Below are positions 18,516-27,181 of a stretch of 64,000 nucleotides of DNA, piece after piece (within the stretch, counting starts at the first letter, position 1; every line of letters starts with the position of its first letter). Origin of the DNA: Leekyejoonella antrihumi (lineage in GTDB: Bacteria > Actinomycetota > Actinomycetes > Actinomycetales > Dermatophilaceae); NCBI RefSeq assembly GCF_007845645.1, contig NZ_VCQV01000004.1, positions 124,001 to 188,000 of the forward strand. The letters are read 5' to 3'. The notes under the pieces are model-generated. The model saw nothing but the letters and a program-made list of their open reading frames with translations. It did not search any database and was not told where the DNA came from. Position numbers and translations under genes: made by a program.

Positions 18516-18586
18516 AGCGGGCGACGAGAATCGAACTCGCGTATTCAGCTTGGGAAGCTGATGTTCTACCATTGAACTACGCCCGC
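18516..18586 (-). tRNA. tRNA-Gly (anticodon CCC)
   Basis: A 71-nt cloverleaf. Acceptor arms are GCGGGCG and CGCCCGC, with a D-arm in AGTTCAATGGTAGAAC, anticodon stem TCAGC/GCTGA with loop TTCCCAA (anticodon CCC, Gly codon GGG), and T-arm GAGTTCGATTCTC. No 3' CCA is encoded. Confidence 0.95.
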
Positions 18587-18739
18587 AACGCGCGTCCGGC
18601 GACTCCGAGAAGCCGACCGGCACGTGCCGCAGGATTCTAACGCGTTAGCGCGTGGAAGCCGAACGGCGCCCTCGGTACTTTCCTACGATGGTCGATAAGT
18701 GGTGCTCACCAGGATGCGCCGGGCCCGACGGAGACAGTC

Positions 18740-19573
18740 ATGACGCAGCCCGACCCGTTCACAGTGGGACGGGACCAGTGGCTCGGACGACTGGGCAACC
18801 TGCGCAATGTCGTCCGTCAGGAAATGGTCTCGCGTCAACTGGCGCACCACCTGCCGACGCCCCACGCCCGTGTCCTCGACATCGGTGCGGGTCAGGGCAC
18901 CCAGGCCCTGCACCTCGCGCGGCTCGGACATGAGGTGACGGCGCTCGAACCGGACCCGGTCATGCGGGACCGCTTGGCTGCTGCGGTCGACTCCGGCCCC
19001 TTCCGCTCCGCCGGCCGGGTCCGGGTCGTGGCCGGGCGCCTCGGTGCGCTGCCCGACGCGGTGGCCGACACCGCATACGACGTGGTCCTCTGCCATGGGG
19101 TGCTGATGTATCTGCCGGACAGCGCCGAAGCGGTGGCCGAGCTGGCCGCACGGGTCGCGCCGGGCGGGATCCTGTCGCTGCTGACGCGCAATGCGAGCGC
19201 CATGGCCTGGCGCCCGGCGATCCGCAAGCAGTGGTCCGAGGCGCTCACAGCGATGAACGAGGCCGAGGCGGCTGCGGCAGCGGGTCGAGACGCGCGGTAT
19301 ACCAATGAGATCGGTGCGGCGGCTCGTGCGGATCGACTGGACCACCTGATGTCGACGTGCGAGGCAGCTGGGTTGTCGGTCGAGGCCTGGTACGGCGTGC
19401 GGGTCGCGACCGACGGCGTGTCACCGGCCGCTTCGGTCCCCGACGACGGTGACGAACTGGCGGCAGTCTTCGCCCTGGAGGAGCTGCTGGGACGCACCGA
19501 CCCCTACCGTCAGATGGCCGGGCTGGTGCATCTGGTCGCCAGACGCGCACACGCCGAAGCGTCGGCCAGGTAG
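18740..19573 (+). CDS. class I SAM-dependent methyltransferase
   Basis: A 277-residue protein with a Rossmann methyltransferase core of the SmtA/CmoM-like group. Motif I is VLDIGAGQGTQALHLARLG (residues about 45-65), the acidic end of strand 2 is VTALEPDPVMRDRL, and motif IV is YDVVLCHGVLMYLPD. The substrate cannot be inferred. ATG 18740 follows GGAGACAGTC. It probably shares a transcript with dcd and the hydrolase (gaps of 9 and 4 bp). Confidence 0.85.
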   Translation: MTQPDPFTVGRDQWLGRLGNLRNVVRQEMVSRQLAHHLPTPHARVLDIGAGQGTQALHLARLGHEVTALEPDPVMRDRLAAAVDSGPFRSAGRVRVVAGRLGALPDAVADTAYDVVLCHGVLMYLPDSAEAVAELAARVAPGGILSLLTRNASAMAWRPAIRKQWSEALTAMNEAEAAAAAGRDARYTNEIGAAARADRLDHLMSTCEAAGLSVEAWYGVRVATDGVSPAASVPDDGDELAAVFALEELLGRTDPYRQMAGLVHLVARRAHAEASAR

Positions 19574-19582
19574 TTTTGGGGC

Positions 19583-20158
19583 GTGCTGCTCTCCGACCGC
19601 GACATTCGCGCCCAGATCGACGCCGGGCGGGTCTCCCTCGACCCCTACGACCCGGCCATGATCCAGCCCTCCAGCATCGACTTCCGGATGGATCGCTACT
19701 TCCGGCTCTTCGACAACCACAAGTACCCCTTCATCGACCCCGCGGAGGAGCAGGACGAGCTCACTCGGCTGGTCGAGGTCGCCGACGACGAACCGTTCGT
19801 GCTGCACCCGGGGGAGTTCGTGCTCGGGTCCACCTATGAGGCGGTGACGCTGCCCGACGACGTGGCGGCACGGGTGGAAGGCAAGTCCAGCCTCGGCCGG
19901 CTGGGCCTGCTGACCCACGCGACGGCCGGGTTCGTCGACCCCGGTTTCAGCGGTCACGTAACCCTGGAGCTGTCCAATGTGGCGACCCTGCCGATCAAGC
20001 TGTGGCCGGGGATGAAGATCGGCCAGCTGTGCTTCTTTCAGCTGTCCAGCCCCGCCGAGAACCCCTACGGCAGCGCACGCTACGGGTCGCACTACCAGGG
20101 TCAGCGCGGCCCGACGGCGAGCCGCTCGTTCCAGAACTTCAGACGCGGGACGGTCTGA
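19583..20158 (+). CDS. dcd: dCTP deaminase
   Basis: A 191-residue enzyme that deaminates dCTP; actinobacterial members usually release dUMP directly, combining deaminase and dUTPase steps, and feed dTMP synthesis. Key segments are [37 protein letters not shown] (the conserved Glu-Gly-Lys-Ser-Ser-x-Gly-Arg block), [15 protein letters not shown] and the C-terminal [12 protein letters not shown] nucleotide lid. GTG start at 19583. It sits between the methyltransferase and hydrolase genes in a tight cluster. Confidence 0.95.
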   Translation: MLLSDRDIRAQIDAGRVSLDPYDPAMIQPSSIDFRMDRYFRLFDNHKYPFIDPAEEQDELTRLVEVADDEPFVLHPGEFVLGSTYEAVTLPDDVAARVEGKSSLGRLGLLTHATAGFVDPGFSGHVTLELSNVATLPIKLWPGMKIGQLCFFQLSSPAENPYGSARYGSHYQGQRGPTASRSFQNFRRGTV

Positions 20159-20162
20159 CGTC

Positions 20163-20813
20163 GTGCCCGGGTGGGAGGCCGGCCCGGTAGTCGACGGTGC
20201 CCGGCCGTTCCTTGTCGGCCCTCGTGCGCAGACTCCCGACGCCATTGCCCTGGTGCTGCACGGTGGCCATCCCGACAGCATGGAGCGCACCTCGCGCCGG
20301 GACCTGCCGCTGATCCGGATGCTGCCGATCGCCCGAGACATCGAGCGCCGCAGCAAGGGCCGGGTCGGTGCGGCGGTGCTGCGGTATGCCGTGCGCGGCT
20401 GGAACGATCCGCACAAGTCTCCCGTCCGTGACGCCGTCTGGGCCCTGGAGCGGCTGCGCGGGCGCTTCCCCGGCAAACCCCTCGGGATCGTCGGCCACTC
20501 GATGGGCGGCCGGGTCTGTCTCGAGCTCGCGGGCCGGGACGACGTAGCCGGCGTGGTCGCCCTCGCGCCCTGGCGCGCCGACAGCTACGGGGAAGACGTG
20601 TTCGCCGAAACCCCGCTGCTGGTGGTGCACGGCCGCTATGACACCGTCACCGACCCGCGCGCCTCCGCCGACCTGGTGCGGCGTGTGCGCACGGCCGGCG
20701 GGCGGGCGACCTACCTCTCGCTGCCGGACAAGCACGCAATGATGCTGCGGGCGCGCACCTGGCATCGGACGGCGTCACTGTTCCTCATGGACACGTTGCT
20801 CACGGGGGATTAG
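20163..20813 (+). CDS. alpha/beta hydrolase
   Basis: A 216-residue alpha/beta-hydrolase fold protein. The nucleophile elbow is GHSMGG (in IVGHSMGGRVCLELAG), the acid lies in LLVVHGRYDTVTD and the His in LSLPDKHAMMLRARTWH. It is short with no signal peptide, so probably a cytoplasmic esterase, lipase or thioesterase-like enzyme; the substrate is unknown. GTG start 4 bp after the dcd stop indicates co-transcription. Confidence 0.82.
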   Translation: MPGWEAGPVVDGARPFLVGPRAQTPDAIALVLHGGHPDSMERTSRRDLPLIRMLPIARDIERRSKGRVGAAVLRYAVRGWNDPHKSPVRDAVWALERLRGRFPGKPLGIVGHSMGGRVCLELAGRDDVAGVVALAPWRADSYGEDVFAETPLLVVHGRYDTVTDPRASADLVRRVRTAGGRATYLSLPDKHAMMLRARTWHRTASLFLMDTLLTGD

Positions 20814-20935
20814 CGCCAGGTATCCACGCACCGCGGTGGTTTCCGGAGACACGCTCGGGGTCAACACGCGAAGTATGCGAGATTCATCCGCCCTAAGTGT
20901 TGGGACTGTCGGCGGGCTGCGTTAGGTTCGAGCGC

Positions 20936-22063
20936 ATGATCCGCTTCGATCGGGTGGTCAAGAAGTTCGACGGTGGCTCCGTGGCGGTGGACAACCTGTC
21001 CTTCGAGGCCCAGCGTGGTGAGATCACCGTGCTGGTCGGGCCGTCCGGCTGCGGCAAGACGACGTCGCTGCGCATGATCAACCGGATGATCGACCCGACA
21101 TCCGGGCAGATCCTGCTGGATGAGCAACCGGTCGGCCAGATCGCGCCCGCCCAGCTGCGTCGTGGCATCGGCTACGTCATCCAGCACGCGGGGCTCTTCC
21201 CGCATCGCACGGTGCTGGACAACGTCGCCACCGTGCCCCGGCTGGCCGGGTGGAGCAAGGCGAAGGCGCGCACCCGCGCTCACGAGGTGCTGGAGCTGGT
21301 TGGGCTTCCGGGTGACTACGCGGTCCGGTACCCTTCCCAGCTGTCCGGCGGGCAGCAGCAGCGAGTGGGCGTGGCTCGGGCTCTCGCGGCCGATCCGTCG
21401 GTCATGCTGATGGACGAGCCGTTCAGCGCGGTCGACCCGATCGTGCGTGAGCAGCTGCAGGATGAGTTCCTCCGCCTGCAGCGCGAGCTCGGCAAGACCA
21501 TCGTGTTCGTGACGCACGACATCGACGAGGCCATCAAGCTCGGTGACAAGGTCGCGGTGCTGGAGGTGGGCGGCCGGCTCGCTCAGCTGGCCGAGCCGGC
21601 CTACCTGCTGGCACATCCGATCAACGACTTCGTCTCCGACTTCATCGGCCGCGACCGGGGATATCGGGCGCTGGCATTTCAGGATGCACCGGACTTCCCG
21701 CTGCGGCCCGAGCCGACCGTCGAGCTCGGCACGACGCCGGCGCAGGCCCGCCTTGCCACCAGCGACGGCTGGCTGCTGGTCGTGACCGACGGTCGTCCGC
21801 AGGGCTGGATCGAGCCGCAGCGGATCACGGTGCCCATCGAGTCGGCGATGCTGCATCGCGGCGGCACGGTCGCCCGCAATCACGGTCCGCTGCGGGCCGC
21901 CCTGGATGCTGCGCTGTCTGCGCCGAGCCGCCGAGGCGTGGTCGTCGACGACGACGGGCGGCTGCTCGGCACCGTGCGGGCCGACGAGGTGCTGCGCGCC
22001 ATCGATGCCGCCGAACGACCCGCGATCGACCCGGCGGACATCGCGCCGGCAGAGTCCCCGTGA
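20936..22063 (+). CDS. osmoprotectant ABC transporter, ATP-binding subunit
   Basis: A 375-residue ATPase of the OpuCA/ProV type that powers uptake of glycine betaine or related compounds. Walker A is GPSGCGKTTSL, the Q-loop lies in GYVIQHAG, the signature is LSGGQQQRVGVARAL, Walker B VMLMDEPFSAVDP and the His switch FVTHDIDEA. The C-terminal about 100 residues contain a degenerate CBS-like pair (ending RRGVVVDDDGRLLGTVRADE), which in OpuA senses ionic strength. ATG 20936 opens directly on the ABC fold. Its stop overlaps the next start (22060). Confidence 0.92.
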   Translation: MIRFDRVVKKFDGGSVAVDNLSFEAQRGEITVLVGPSGCGKTTSLRMINRMIDPTSGQILLDEQPVGQIAPAQLRRGIGYVIQHAGLFPHRTVLDNVATVPRLAGWSKAKARTRAHEVLELVGLPGDYAVRYPSQLSGGQQQRVGVARALAADPSVMLMDEPFSAVDPIVREQLQDEFLRLQRELGKTIVFVTHDIDEAIKLGDKVAVLEVGGRLAQLAEPAYLLAHPINDFVSDFIGRDRGYRALAFQDAPDFPLRPEPTVELGTTPAQARLATSDGWLLVVTDGRPQGWIEPQRITVPIESAMLHRGGTVARNHGPLRAALDAALSAPSRRGVVVDDDGRLLGTVRADEVLRAIDAAERPAIDPADIAPAESP

Positions 22064-22701
22064 GCTTCGTCAGCGCCAACTGGGGCGACATCGTGCACCG
22101 CGCACTGCTGCACGCCTGGCTGGCGGGCCTGCCGCTGTTCCTCGGCCTGCTGATCTCGCTGCCGGTCGGCTGGCTTGCGCAGCGGTCGCGGGTGCTGCGG
22201 CCGTTCCTGGTGGTCGGCTCCGGGCTGCTCTACACCATCCCGTCGCTGGCACTGTTCATCCTGATGCCGCTGATCATCGGCACCAAGATCCTCGACCCGC
22301 TCAACGTGATCATCGCGATGACCATCTACACCATCGCCCTGCTGGTGCGATCCGTGTCCGATGCGCTCGCCGCGGTGCCGGCGGACGTGCGCCAGGCCGC
22401 AACGGCCATGGGGTACACCCCGGCGCGGCGGTTCCTGGCGGTCGACCTGCCACTCGCGGTGCCCGTCCTGGCGGCCGGCTTACGGGTGGCCGCGGTCAGC
22501 AACGTCAGCATCGTCAGCGTGGCGTCGCTGGTCGGGATTTCGCAGCTGGGTTTCTACCTGACCGACGGATATGAACGCACCTATGGCACGGAGATCGGCG
22601 TCGGGATCGTCGCGTGCGTCGTGCTCGCGCTGATCTTCGACCTGACGATCGTCCTGCTCGCGCGAGTGCTGACGCCCTGGCAGCGGGTGAACGCCGCATG
22701 A
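22060..22701 (+). CDS. osmoprotectant ABC transporter permease 1
   Basis: A 213-residue membrane protein with about five to six helices. The EAA-type loop is ALAAVPADVRQAATAMGYTP (residues about 103-122), which docks on the ATPase. This matches OpuCB/ProW-like permeases. GTG start inside the preceding gene's stop (GTGA) and ATGA overlap with the following permease show a tightly coupled operon. Confidence 0.9.
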   Translation: MSFVSANWGDIVHRALLHAWLAGLPLFLGLLISLPVGWLAQRSRVLRPFLVVGSGLLYTIPSLALFILMPLIIGTKILDPLNVIIAMTIYTIALLVRSVSDALAAVPADVRQAATAMGYTPARRFLAVDLPLAVPVLAAGLRVAAVSNVSIVSVASLVGISQLGFYLTDGYERTYGTEIGVGIVACVVLALIFDLTIVLLARVLTPWQRVNAA

Positions 22702-23471
22702 TCACCCAGGTCTGGCAGTGGCTGACCAGCGCATCCAGCTGGGAGGGCAGCGCCGGCATCGGCCATCGGCTGCTGCAGCACCTCGAGTACAGCGCCATCA
22801 CCGTGCTGATCGCCTCGGCGCTCGCCATCCCGCTTGGGCTCTGGATCGGCCACACGGGACGCGGCCGGTGGATGGTGACGGCAGCGAACTCGCTGCGCGC
22901 CGTGCCCAGCCTGGGCCTGCTCTTCGCCGTGGCCCTGTGGCTGGGGCCCAAGCTGCACGGCAACTCGGCCTACGTCGTGCCGAGCATCGTTGTGCTGGTC
23001 GTGCTGGCGATCCCGCCGCTGCTGGCCGGGGCCTATGCCGGTGTGGCGGGCGTGGATCCGGCCGCTCGTGATGCCGCGCACGGCATGGGGATGACCGAGG
23101 GTCAGGTGCTGCTGCAGGTCGAGGTGCCGTGCGCGCTGCCGCTGATGCTCTCCGGGGTGCGCAGCGCGACCCTGCAGGTGATCGCGACTGCCACCATCGC
23201 CTCCGCCGTGAGCCTGGGCGGCCTCGGCCGGTTCCTGATCGACGGGCTCGCGCTCGGGGAGTACAACGTGATGGCAGGCGGTGCGATCGTCGTCGCGCTC
23301 CTTGCTCTCGGGGTCGACACAGTGCTGGCCGCGCTGCAGGCGGCAGTGGTGTCGCCCGGGCTGAGTGGCGGTACCTCTCGTTTTCGTGGTCGGCGAACGA
23401 GGACGGATCGGGGCCAACCGACCGCGTCGGAGAATGAACCGGGGGTGGTCGGTGTTGTGGCCAAGGGCTAG
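22698..23471 (+). CDS. osmoprotectant ABC transporter permease 2
   Basis: A 257-residue membrane protein, second permease of the importer (OpuCD-like). It shares the EAA loop with permease 1: VDPAARDAAHGMGMTEGQVL. Hydrophobic helices fill the first 220 residues, followed by a basic hydrophilic tail (SGGTSRFRGRRTRTDRGQ). ATG 22698 overlaps the previous stop (ATGA). About 125 bp separate it from the binding-protein gene. Confidence 0.9.
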   Translation: MITQVWQWLTSASSWEGSAGIGHRLLQHLEYSAITVLIASALAIPLGLWIGHTGRGRWMVTAANSLRAVPSLGLLFAVALWLGPKLHGNSAYVVPSIVVLVVLAIPPLLAGAYAGVAGVDPAARDAAHGMGMTEGQVLLQVEVPCALPLMLSGVRSATLQVIATATIASAVSLGGLGRFLIDGLALGEYNVMAGGAIVVALLALGVDTVLAALQAAVVSPGLSGGTSRFRGRRTRTDRGQPTASENEPGVVGVVAKG

Positions 23472-23596
23472 TCATTACCGACCGAGTCCGCGGGTTACGG
23501 GCTCCTTCCGCCTCGTGGTGGTGTCCACCAGCTGGGTTCTGCAATGTTCGACGACCGACTGACAGTGAGTAAGACGTGACAACGACAGGATTCAAC

Positions 23597-24529
23597 ATGA
23601 AGCGCACGATCGGCATCGCGGCGGCCGCAGCAGCGACTGCCCTGACCCTGACTGCCTGCGGCGGCGGCAGCAGTCCACTGAGCAACAGCTCCAGTAACAG
23701 TTCCACCGGTGCCGCCCCGGCAAGCAAGGCGCCGTCGACCACGATCTCCGTCGGCGCGGCCAACTTCCCGGAGTCGCAGGTGCTGGCCGACCTCTATGCG
23801 GGCGCGCTCAACGCAAAGGGCGTGAAGGCGACCACGGGTGACCCCATCGGGGCGCGGGAGGTCTATCTCAAGGCTCTGAAGGACGGGTCGATCGACCTGG
23901 TGCCGGAGTACATGTATTCCCTGCTGACCTTCTATGACAAGACGGCGAACCAGAAGGACCCGCAGGCGATCTACAACGCCCTGAAGACCAAGATCCCGGC
24001 CACCCAGGTCCTGCTGAACAAGTCGCAGGCACAGGACGCCAACTCGATAGCGGTCACCAAGGCGACCGCCGACAAGTGGCATCTCAAGACGATCGCCGAT
24101 CTCGCCAAGCACTCCAGTCAGGTGACTCTTGCAGCGCCGCCCGAGTTCAAGGGCCGGCAGCAGGGACTGCTGGGTCTGCAGTCCGACTATCACTTCACGC
24201 CGAAGTTCATCCCGCTGCAGGGCAACGCGGTCGTGCAGGCGCTGAAGAACGGGCAGGCGCAGGCCGCCAACATCTTCACCACCGACCCGTCGATTATCAC
24301 GGACCACTTCGTCCTGCTGCAGGACCCGAAGCACATCTTCGGGTCGGACAACGTCGTGCCGCTGATGAACAAGGCGAAGGCGACGCCGCAGGTCACCAAG
24401 ATCCTCAACGCGGTGCAGGCCAAGCTGACCACCGCCAACCTCGGCGCCATGGACAAGCAGGTGCAGGTCGACCACAAGGACCCCCAGGCGGTCGCGAACC
24501 AGTTCCTGAAGGACCAGGGCCTGTCCTGA
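23597..24529 (+). CDS. osmoprotectant ABC transporter, substrate-binding lipoprotein
   Basis: A 310-residue binding protein of the OpuCC/ProX type. The signal peptide MKRTIGIAAAAAATALTLTAC ends in the lipobox LTAC, so it should be lipid-anchored outside the membrane. After a Ser/Asn-rich linker the domain starts TTISVGAANFPESQVLADLY and carries the family's PEYMYSLLTFYD segment. ATG 23597 fits the signal peptide and has an AGGA site upstream; GTG 23576 is an alternative. Together with the three preceding genes it makes a complete importer. Confidence 0.92.
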   Translation: MKRTIGIAAAAAATALTLTACGGGSSPLSNSSSNSSTGAAPASKAPSTTISVGAANFPESQVLADLYAGALNAKGVKATTGDPIGAREVYLKALKDGSIDLVPEYMYSLLTFYDKTANQKDPQAIYNALKTKIPATQVLLNKSQAQDANSIAVTKATADKWHLKTIADLAKHSSQVTLAAPPEFKGRQQGLLGLQSDYHFTPKFIPLQGNAVVQALKNGQAQAANIFTTDPSIITDHFVLLQDPKHIFGSDNVVPLMNKAKATPQVTKILNAVQAKLTTANLGAMDKQVQVDHKDPQAVANQFLKDQGLS

Positions 24530-24551
24530 CCCCGACCGACCCGGCATGCAC

Positions 24552-24575
24552 GACTGAGTGAGCACTCACTCAGTC
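24552..24575 (+). promoter_or_regulatory. 24-bp palindromic operator before the TetR gene
   Basis: GACTGAGTGAG and CTCACTCAGTC are perfect 11-bp arms around CA. TATGCT at 24579-24584 is six bases before the GTG start, so the operator would cover the -35 region of a leaderless promoter. Autoregulation by the TetR protein is inferred. Confidence 0.75.
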
Positions 24576-24590
24576 GGGTATGCTGGGTCG

Positions 24591-25256
24591 GTGCCAACGT
24601 CCAGAGCCGCGCCGCGTCGGGCCCGGCCCCTGCCGGTGCAGGAGCGCCGCGAGGCGTTGATCGACGCCACGATGCATGCGCTGCGCCAGGAACGAAGACC
24701 GCTCAGCACCCGCGAGATTGCCCAGGCCGCGGGGGTTGCCGAAGGCACGATCTTTCGGATTTTTGCCAGCAAGGACGAGCTGATCGATGCCGTGATCGCC
24801 AAAGCCTTCTCCACGCGGACATCCGACCTGGAGATGGACGGCATCCGCCTGGACCAGCCGTTGCGCGACCGGCTGGTGGACTTCGTGCGGATCGTGCAGA
24901 TCCGGTTGCAGAACGTCTTCGGGCTGATGCAGGCCCTGGGGCTGACCGCACCGCCGGTGGTGAAGGACCACCCGGACGCCGAGGGCGACCGGACGCAGCC
25001 GGTCCTGGACGCCATGGACCGCATCGTCGGAGGCGACCACGACCAGTTGCGGGTCAGCGCACGAGAGCTGCTGCGCTACCTGCGACTGCTCACCTTCTCC
25101 GGCAGCCACGAGGGTGTGTGCGCCGGGCAGGTCATGACGCCGGAGGAGATCGTCGATGTCGTGCTCACCGGTGTGCGGCGTGCACCGTGGGCCGACGAAA
25201 ACCACGTTGACGGCGACCTGTCGCAAGAGCGTAACGTCATGAGGCTGCCGAAATGA
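24591..25256 (+). CDS. TetR family transcriptional regulator
   Basis: A 221-residue regulator. The N-terminal DNA-binding domain contains LIDATMHALRQERRPLSTREIAQAAGVAEGTIFRIFASKDELIDAV-type sequence (helix-turn-helix at about residues 45-65); the rest is a helical ligand domain without recognisable specificity. GTG 24591 is preferred because the palindrome and -10 box lie immediately upstream. It is followed after 28 bp by a two-gene ABC exporter, so it probably controls that exporter in response to an exported compound. Confidence 0.88.
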   Translation: MPTSRAAPRRARPLPVQERREALIDATMHALRQERRPLSTREIAQAAGVAEGTIFRIFASKDELIDAVIAKAFSTRTSDLEMDGIRLDQPLRDRLVDFVRIVQIRLQNVFGLMQALGLTAPPVVKDHPDAEGDRTQPVLDAMDRIVGGDHDQLRVSARELLRYLRLLTFSGSHEGVCAGQVMTPEEIVDVVLTGVRRAPWADENHVDGDLSQERNVMRLPK

Positions 25257-25284
25257 GATCCACCATGAAGACCGAGGAGACCCC

Positions 25285-27018
25285 GTGCTAGCCCGCCTCG
25301 TCAAACAGCGCCTCCGGCCGTACCTGCCATACGTGCTGGCGCTCACCGCGTTTCAGCTGGTGAGTGTGATCGCCCAGCTCTACCTGCCCAACCTCAACGC
25401 AGACATCCTCGATGTCGGTGTCATCACCGGCAACACCGGTTACATCTGGCATACCGGTGGCTGGATGTTGCTGATCACCGCATTCCAGATCTGCGCGGCC
25501 GTCGGTGCGGCATACATGGGCGCGCGGATCGCGATGGGCGTCGGGCGGGATCTGCGCGGCGCGATCTTTGCGAAGGTCGGCAGCTTCTCCGCCCGTGAGG
25601 TCAACCACTTCGGTGCCCCATCGCTGATCACCCGCAGCACCAATGACGTCCAGCAGGTGCAGATGGTGGTGCTGATGGGCTGCACCCTGATGATCTCCGC
25701 ACCGATCATGATGTGCGGCGGGGTCGTCATGGCGCTCAAGGAGGACGTCGGCCTGTCCTGGCTGATGGTGCTGGCCGTGGTCGTCCTCGGCACCGTCATC
25801 TCCTTGATCGTGCGCAAGATGGTGCCGGGATTCCGGTTGATGCAGAAGCGGATCGACCTGGTCAACCGGGTGATGCGAGAGCACCTTTCGGGCGTCCGGG
25901 TGATCCGGGCATTCGTCCGCGAGCCGTATGAGCGGGAGCGTTTCACCCGGGTCAACAACAGCCTGACGGACGTTGCGATCCGGGTGGGCGCGCTGATGAT
26001 GACGATGTTCCCGTCGGTCTTCCTGGTGATGAACGCGTCAACGGTCGCCATCTGGTGGTTCGGTTCGCACCAGATCGACCAGGGCAGCGTGCAGATCGGT
26101 TCGCTCACCGCCTACATGACCTATCTGATCCAGATCCTGATGTCGGTGATGATGGCGACCTTCATGTTCATGATGATCCCGCGTGCGGCCGTCGCCTCCG
26201 AGCGCATCACCGAGGTCCTCGACACCGAGCCGTCGGTCGCGCCACCGAAGACTCCGCTGCGGCCCAGCCGGCTGCGTGGTGTCGTCGAGCTGCAGGATGT
26301 GTCGATGGAGTACCCCGGCGCGGACGCACCGGTGCTCAAAGGCGTGTCGCTGCGTGCCGAGCCAGGGCAGACCGTGGCGATTGTCGGCTCCACCGGTTCC
26401 GGCAAGACGACGCTGATCTCGTTGATCGCGCGGCTGTTCGACACCACCGCAGGCACGCTCAAGGTCGATGGCATCGACATTCACGACCTCGATCCGGACC
26501 AGCTCTGGGGGCACATCGGGATCGTGCCGCAGAAGGCCTACCTCTTCTCCGGCACCGTTGCCAGCAACCTGCGCTACGGCAATCCCAACGCCACGGATGA
26601 CCAGCTGTGGGCCGCTCTCGACGTTGCGCAGGCTCGCGACTTCGTGGAGCACATGGACGGCGGCCTGGACGCCGACATCTCGCAGGGAGGCACCAACGTG
26701 TCCGGTGGCCAGCGGCAGCGGCTCTGCATCGCGCGCGCCCTGGTGGCCAGGCCGACCATCTATCTCTTCGACGACTCGTTCTCGGCGTTGGACCTCGCAA
26801 CCGATCGTCGACTGCGCGCGGCACTTGCGCCGCATGTCACCCAGGCGACGGTCTTCGTGGTCGCTCAGCGCATCTCGACGATCATCACCGCCGACCAGAT
26901 CGTCGTCCTCGACGACGGCGCAGTCATGGGTATCGGCACCCACGACGAGCTGCTGCTGAACTGCGAGGCGTATCAAGAGATCGTCGCCTCCCAGCTCGGC
27001 GGAGAGGACGCAGCATGA
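25285..27018 (+). CDS. ABC exporter half-transporter, subunit with degenerate Walker B
   Basis: A 577-residue protein with an N-terminal six-helix membrane domain and a C-terminal ATPase. Walker A is VGSTGSGKTTLISL, the signature NVSGGQRQRLCIARAL is intact, but Walker B reads IYLFDDSFSALD, with Asp where the catalytic Glu should be. It pairs with the next gene, whose ATPase has the reverse pattern, as in asymmetric heterodimeric exporters such as LmrCD or TM287/288. The drug or lipid substrate is not evident. GTG start; preceded by the TetR gene. Confidence 0.9.
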   Translation: MLARLVKQRLRPYLPYVLALTAFQLVSVIAQLYLPNLNADILDVGVITGNTGYIWHTGGWMLLITAFQICAAVGAAYMGARIAMGVGRDLRGAIFAKVGSFSAREVNHFGAPSLITRSTNDVQQVQMVVLMGCTLMISAPIMMCGGVVMALKEDVGLSWLMVLAVVVLGTVISLIVRKMVPGFRLMQKRIDLVNRVMREHLSGVRVIRAFVREPYERERFTRVNNSLTDVAIRVGALMMTMFPSVFLVMNASTVAIWWFGSHQIDQGSVQIGSLTAYMTYLIQILMSVMMATFMFMMIPRAAVASERITEVLDTEPSVAPPKTPLRPSRLRGVVELQDVSMEYPGADAPVLKGVSLRAEPGQTVAIVGSTGSGKTTLISLIARLFDTTAGTLKVDGIDIHDLDPDQLWGHIGIVPQKAYLFSGTVASNLRYGNPNATDDQLWAALDVAQARDFVEHMDGGLDADISQGGTNVSGGQRQRLCIARALVARPTIYLFDDSFSALDLATDRRLRAALAPHVTQATVFVVAQRISTIITADQIVVLDDGAVMGIGTHDELLLNCEAYQEIVASQLGGEDAA

Positions 27019-27034
27019 TTTCCCCACAGAGCCA

Positions 27035-27145
27035 CCCCACGAAGTCCTCCCCCGCAAGCGGGAGGTGCCCCCAGCTCCGCTCGGTACTTCGCGGGGACCC
27101 CGGCAGTACTCGCTCCTTCGTCGCTCGGTACTTCGCGGGGACCCC
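27035..27145 (+). repeat. R2 palindromic repeat, copy a, with a tandem half-unit
   Basis: CCCCACGAAGT (27035-27045) pairs with ACTTCGCGGGG (27086-27096) around an inner hairpin (CTCCCCCGCAAGCGGGAG). The right half GGTACTTCGCGGGGACCCC is then repeated at 27127-27145. It occupies nearly all of the 163-bp gap between the two exporter genes. Confidence 0.8.
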
Positions 27146-27181
27146 GATAATCACTCGGATGGGCGCTGAGAGGGGGATCGC

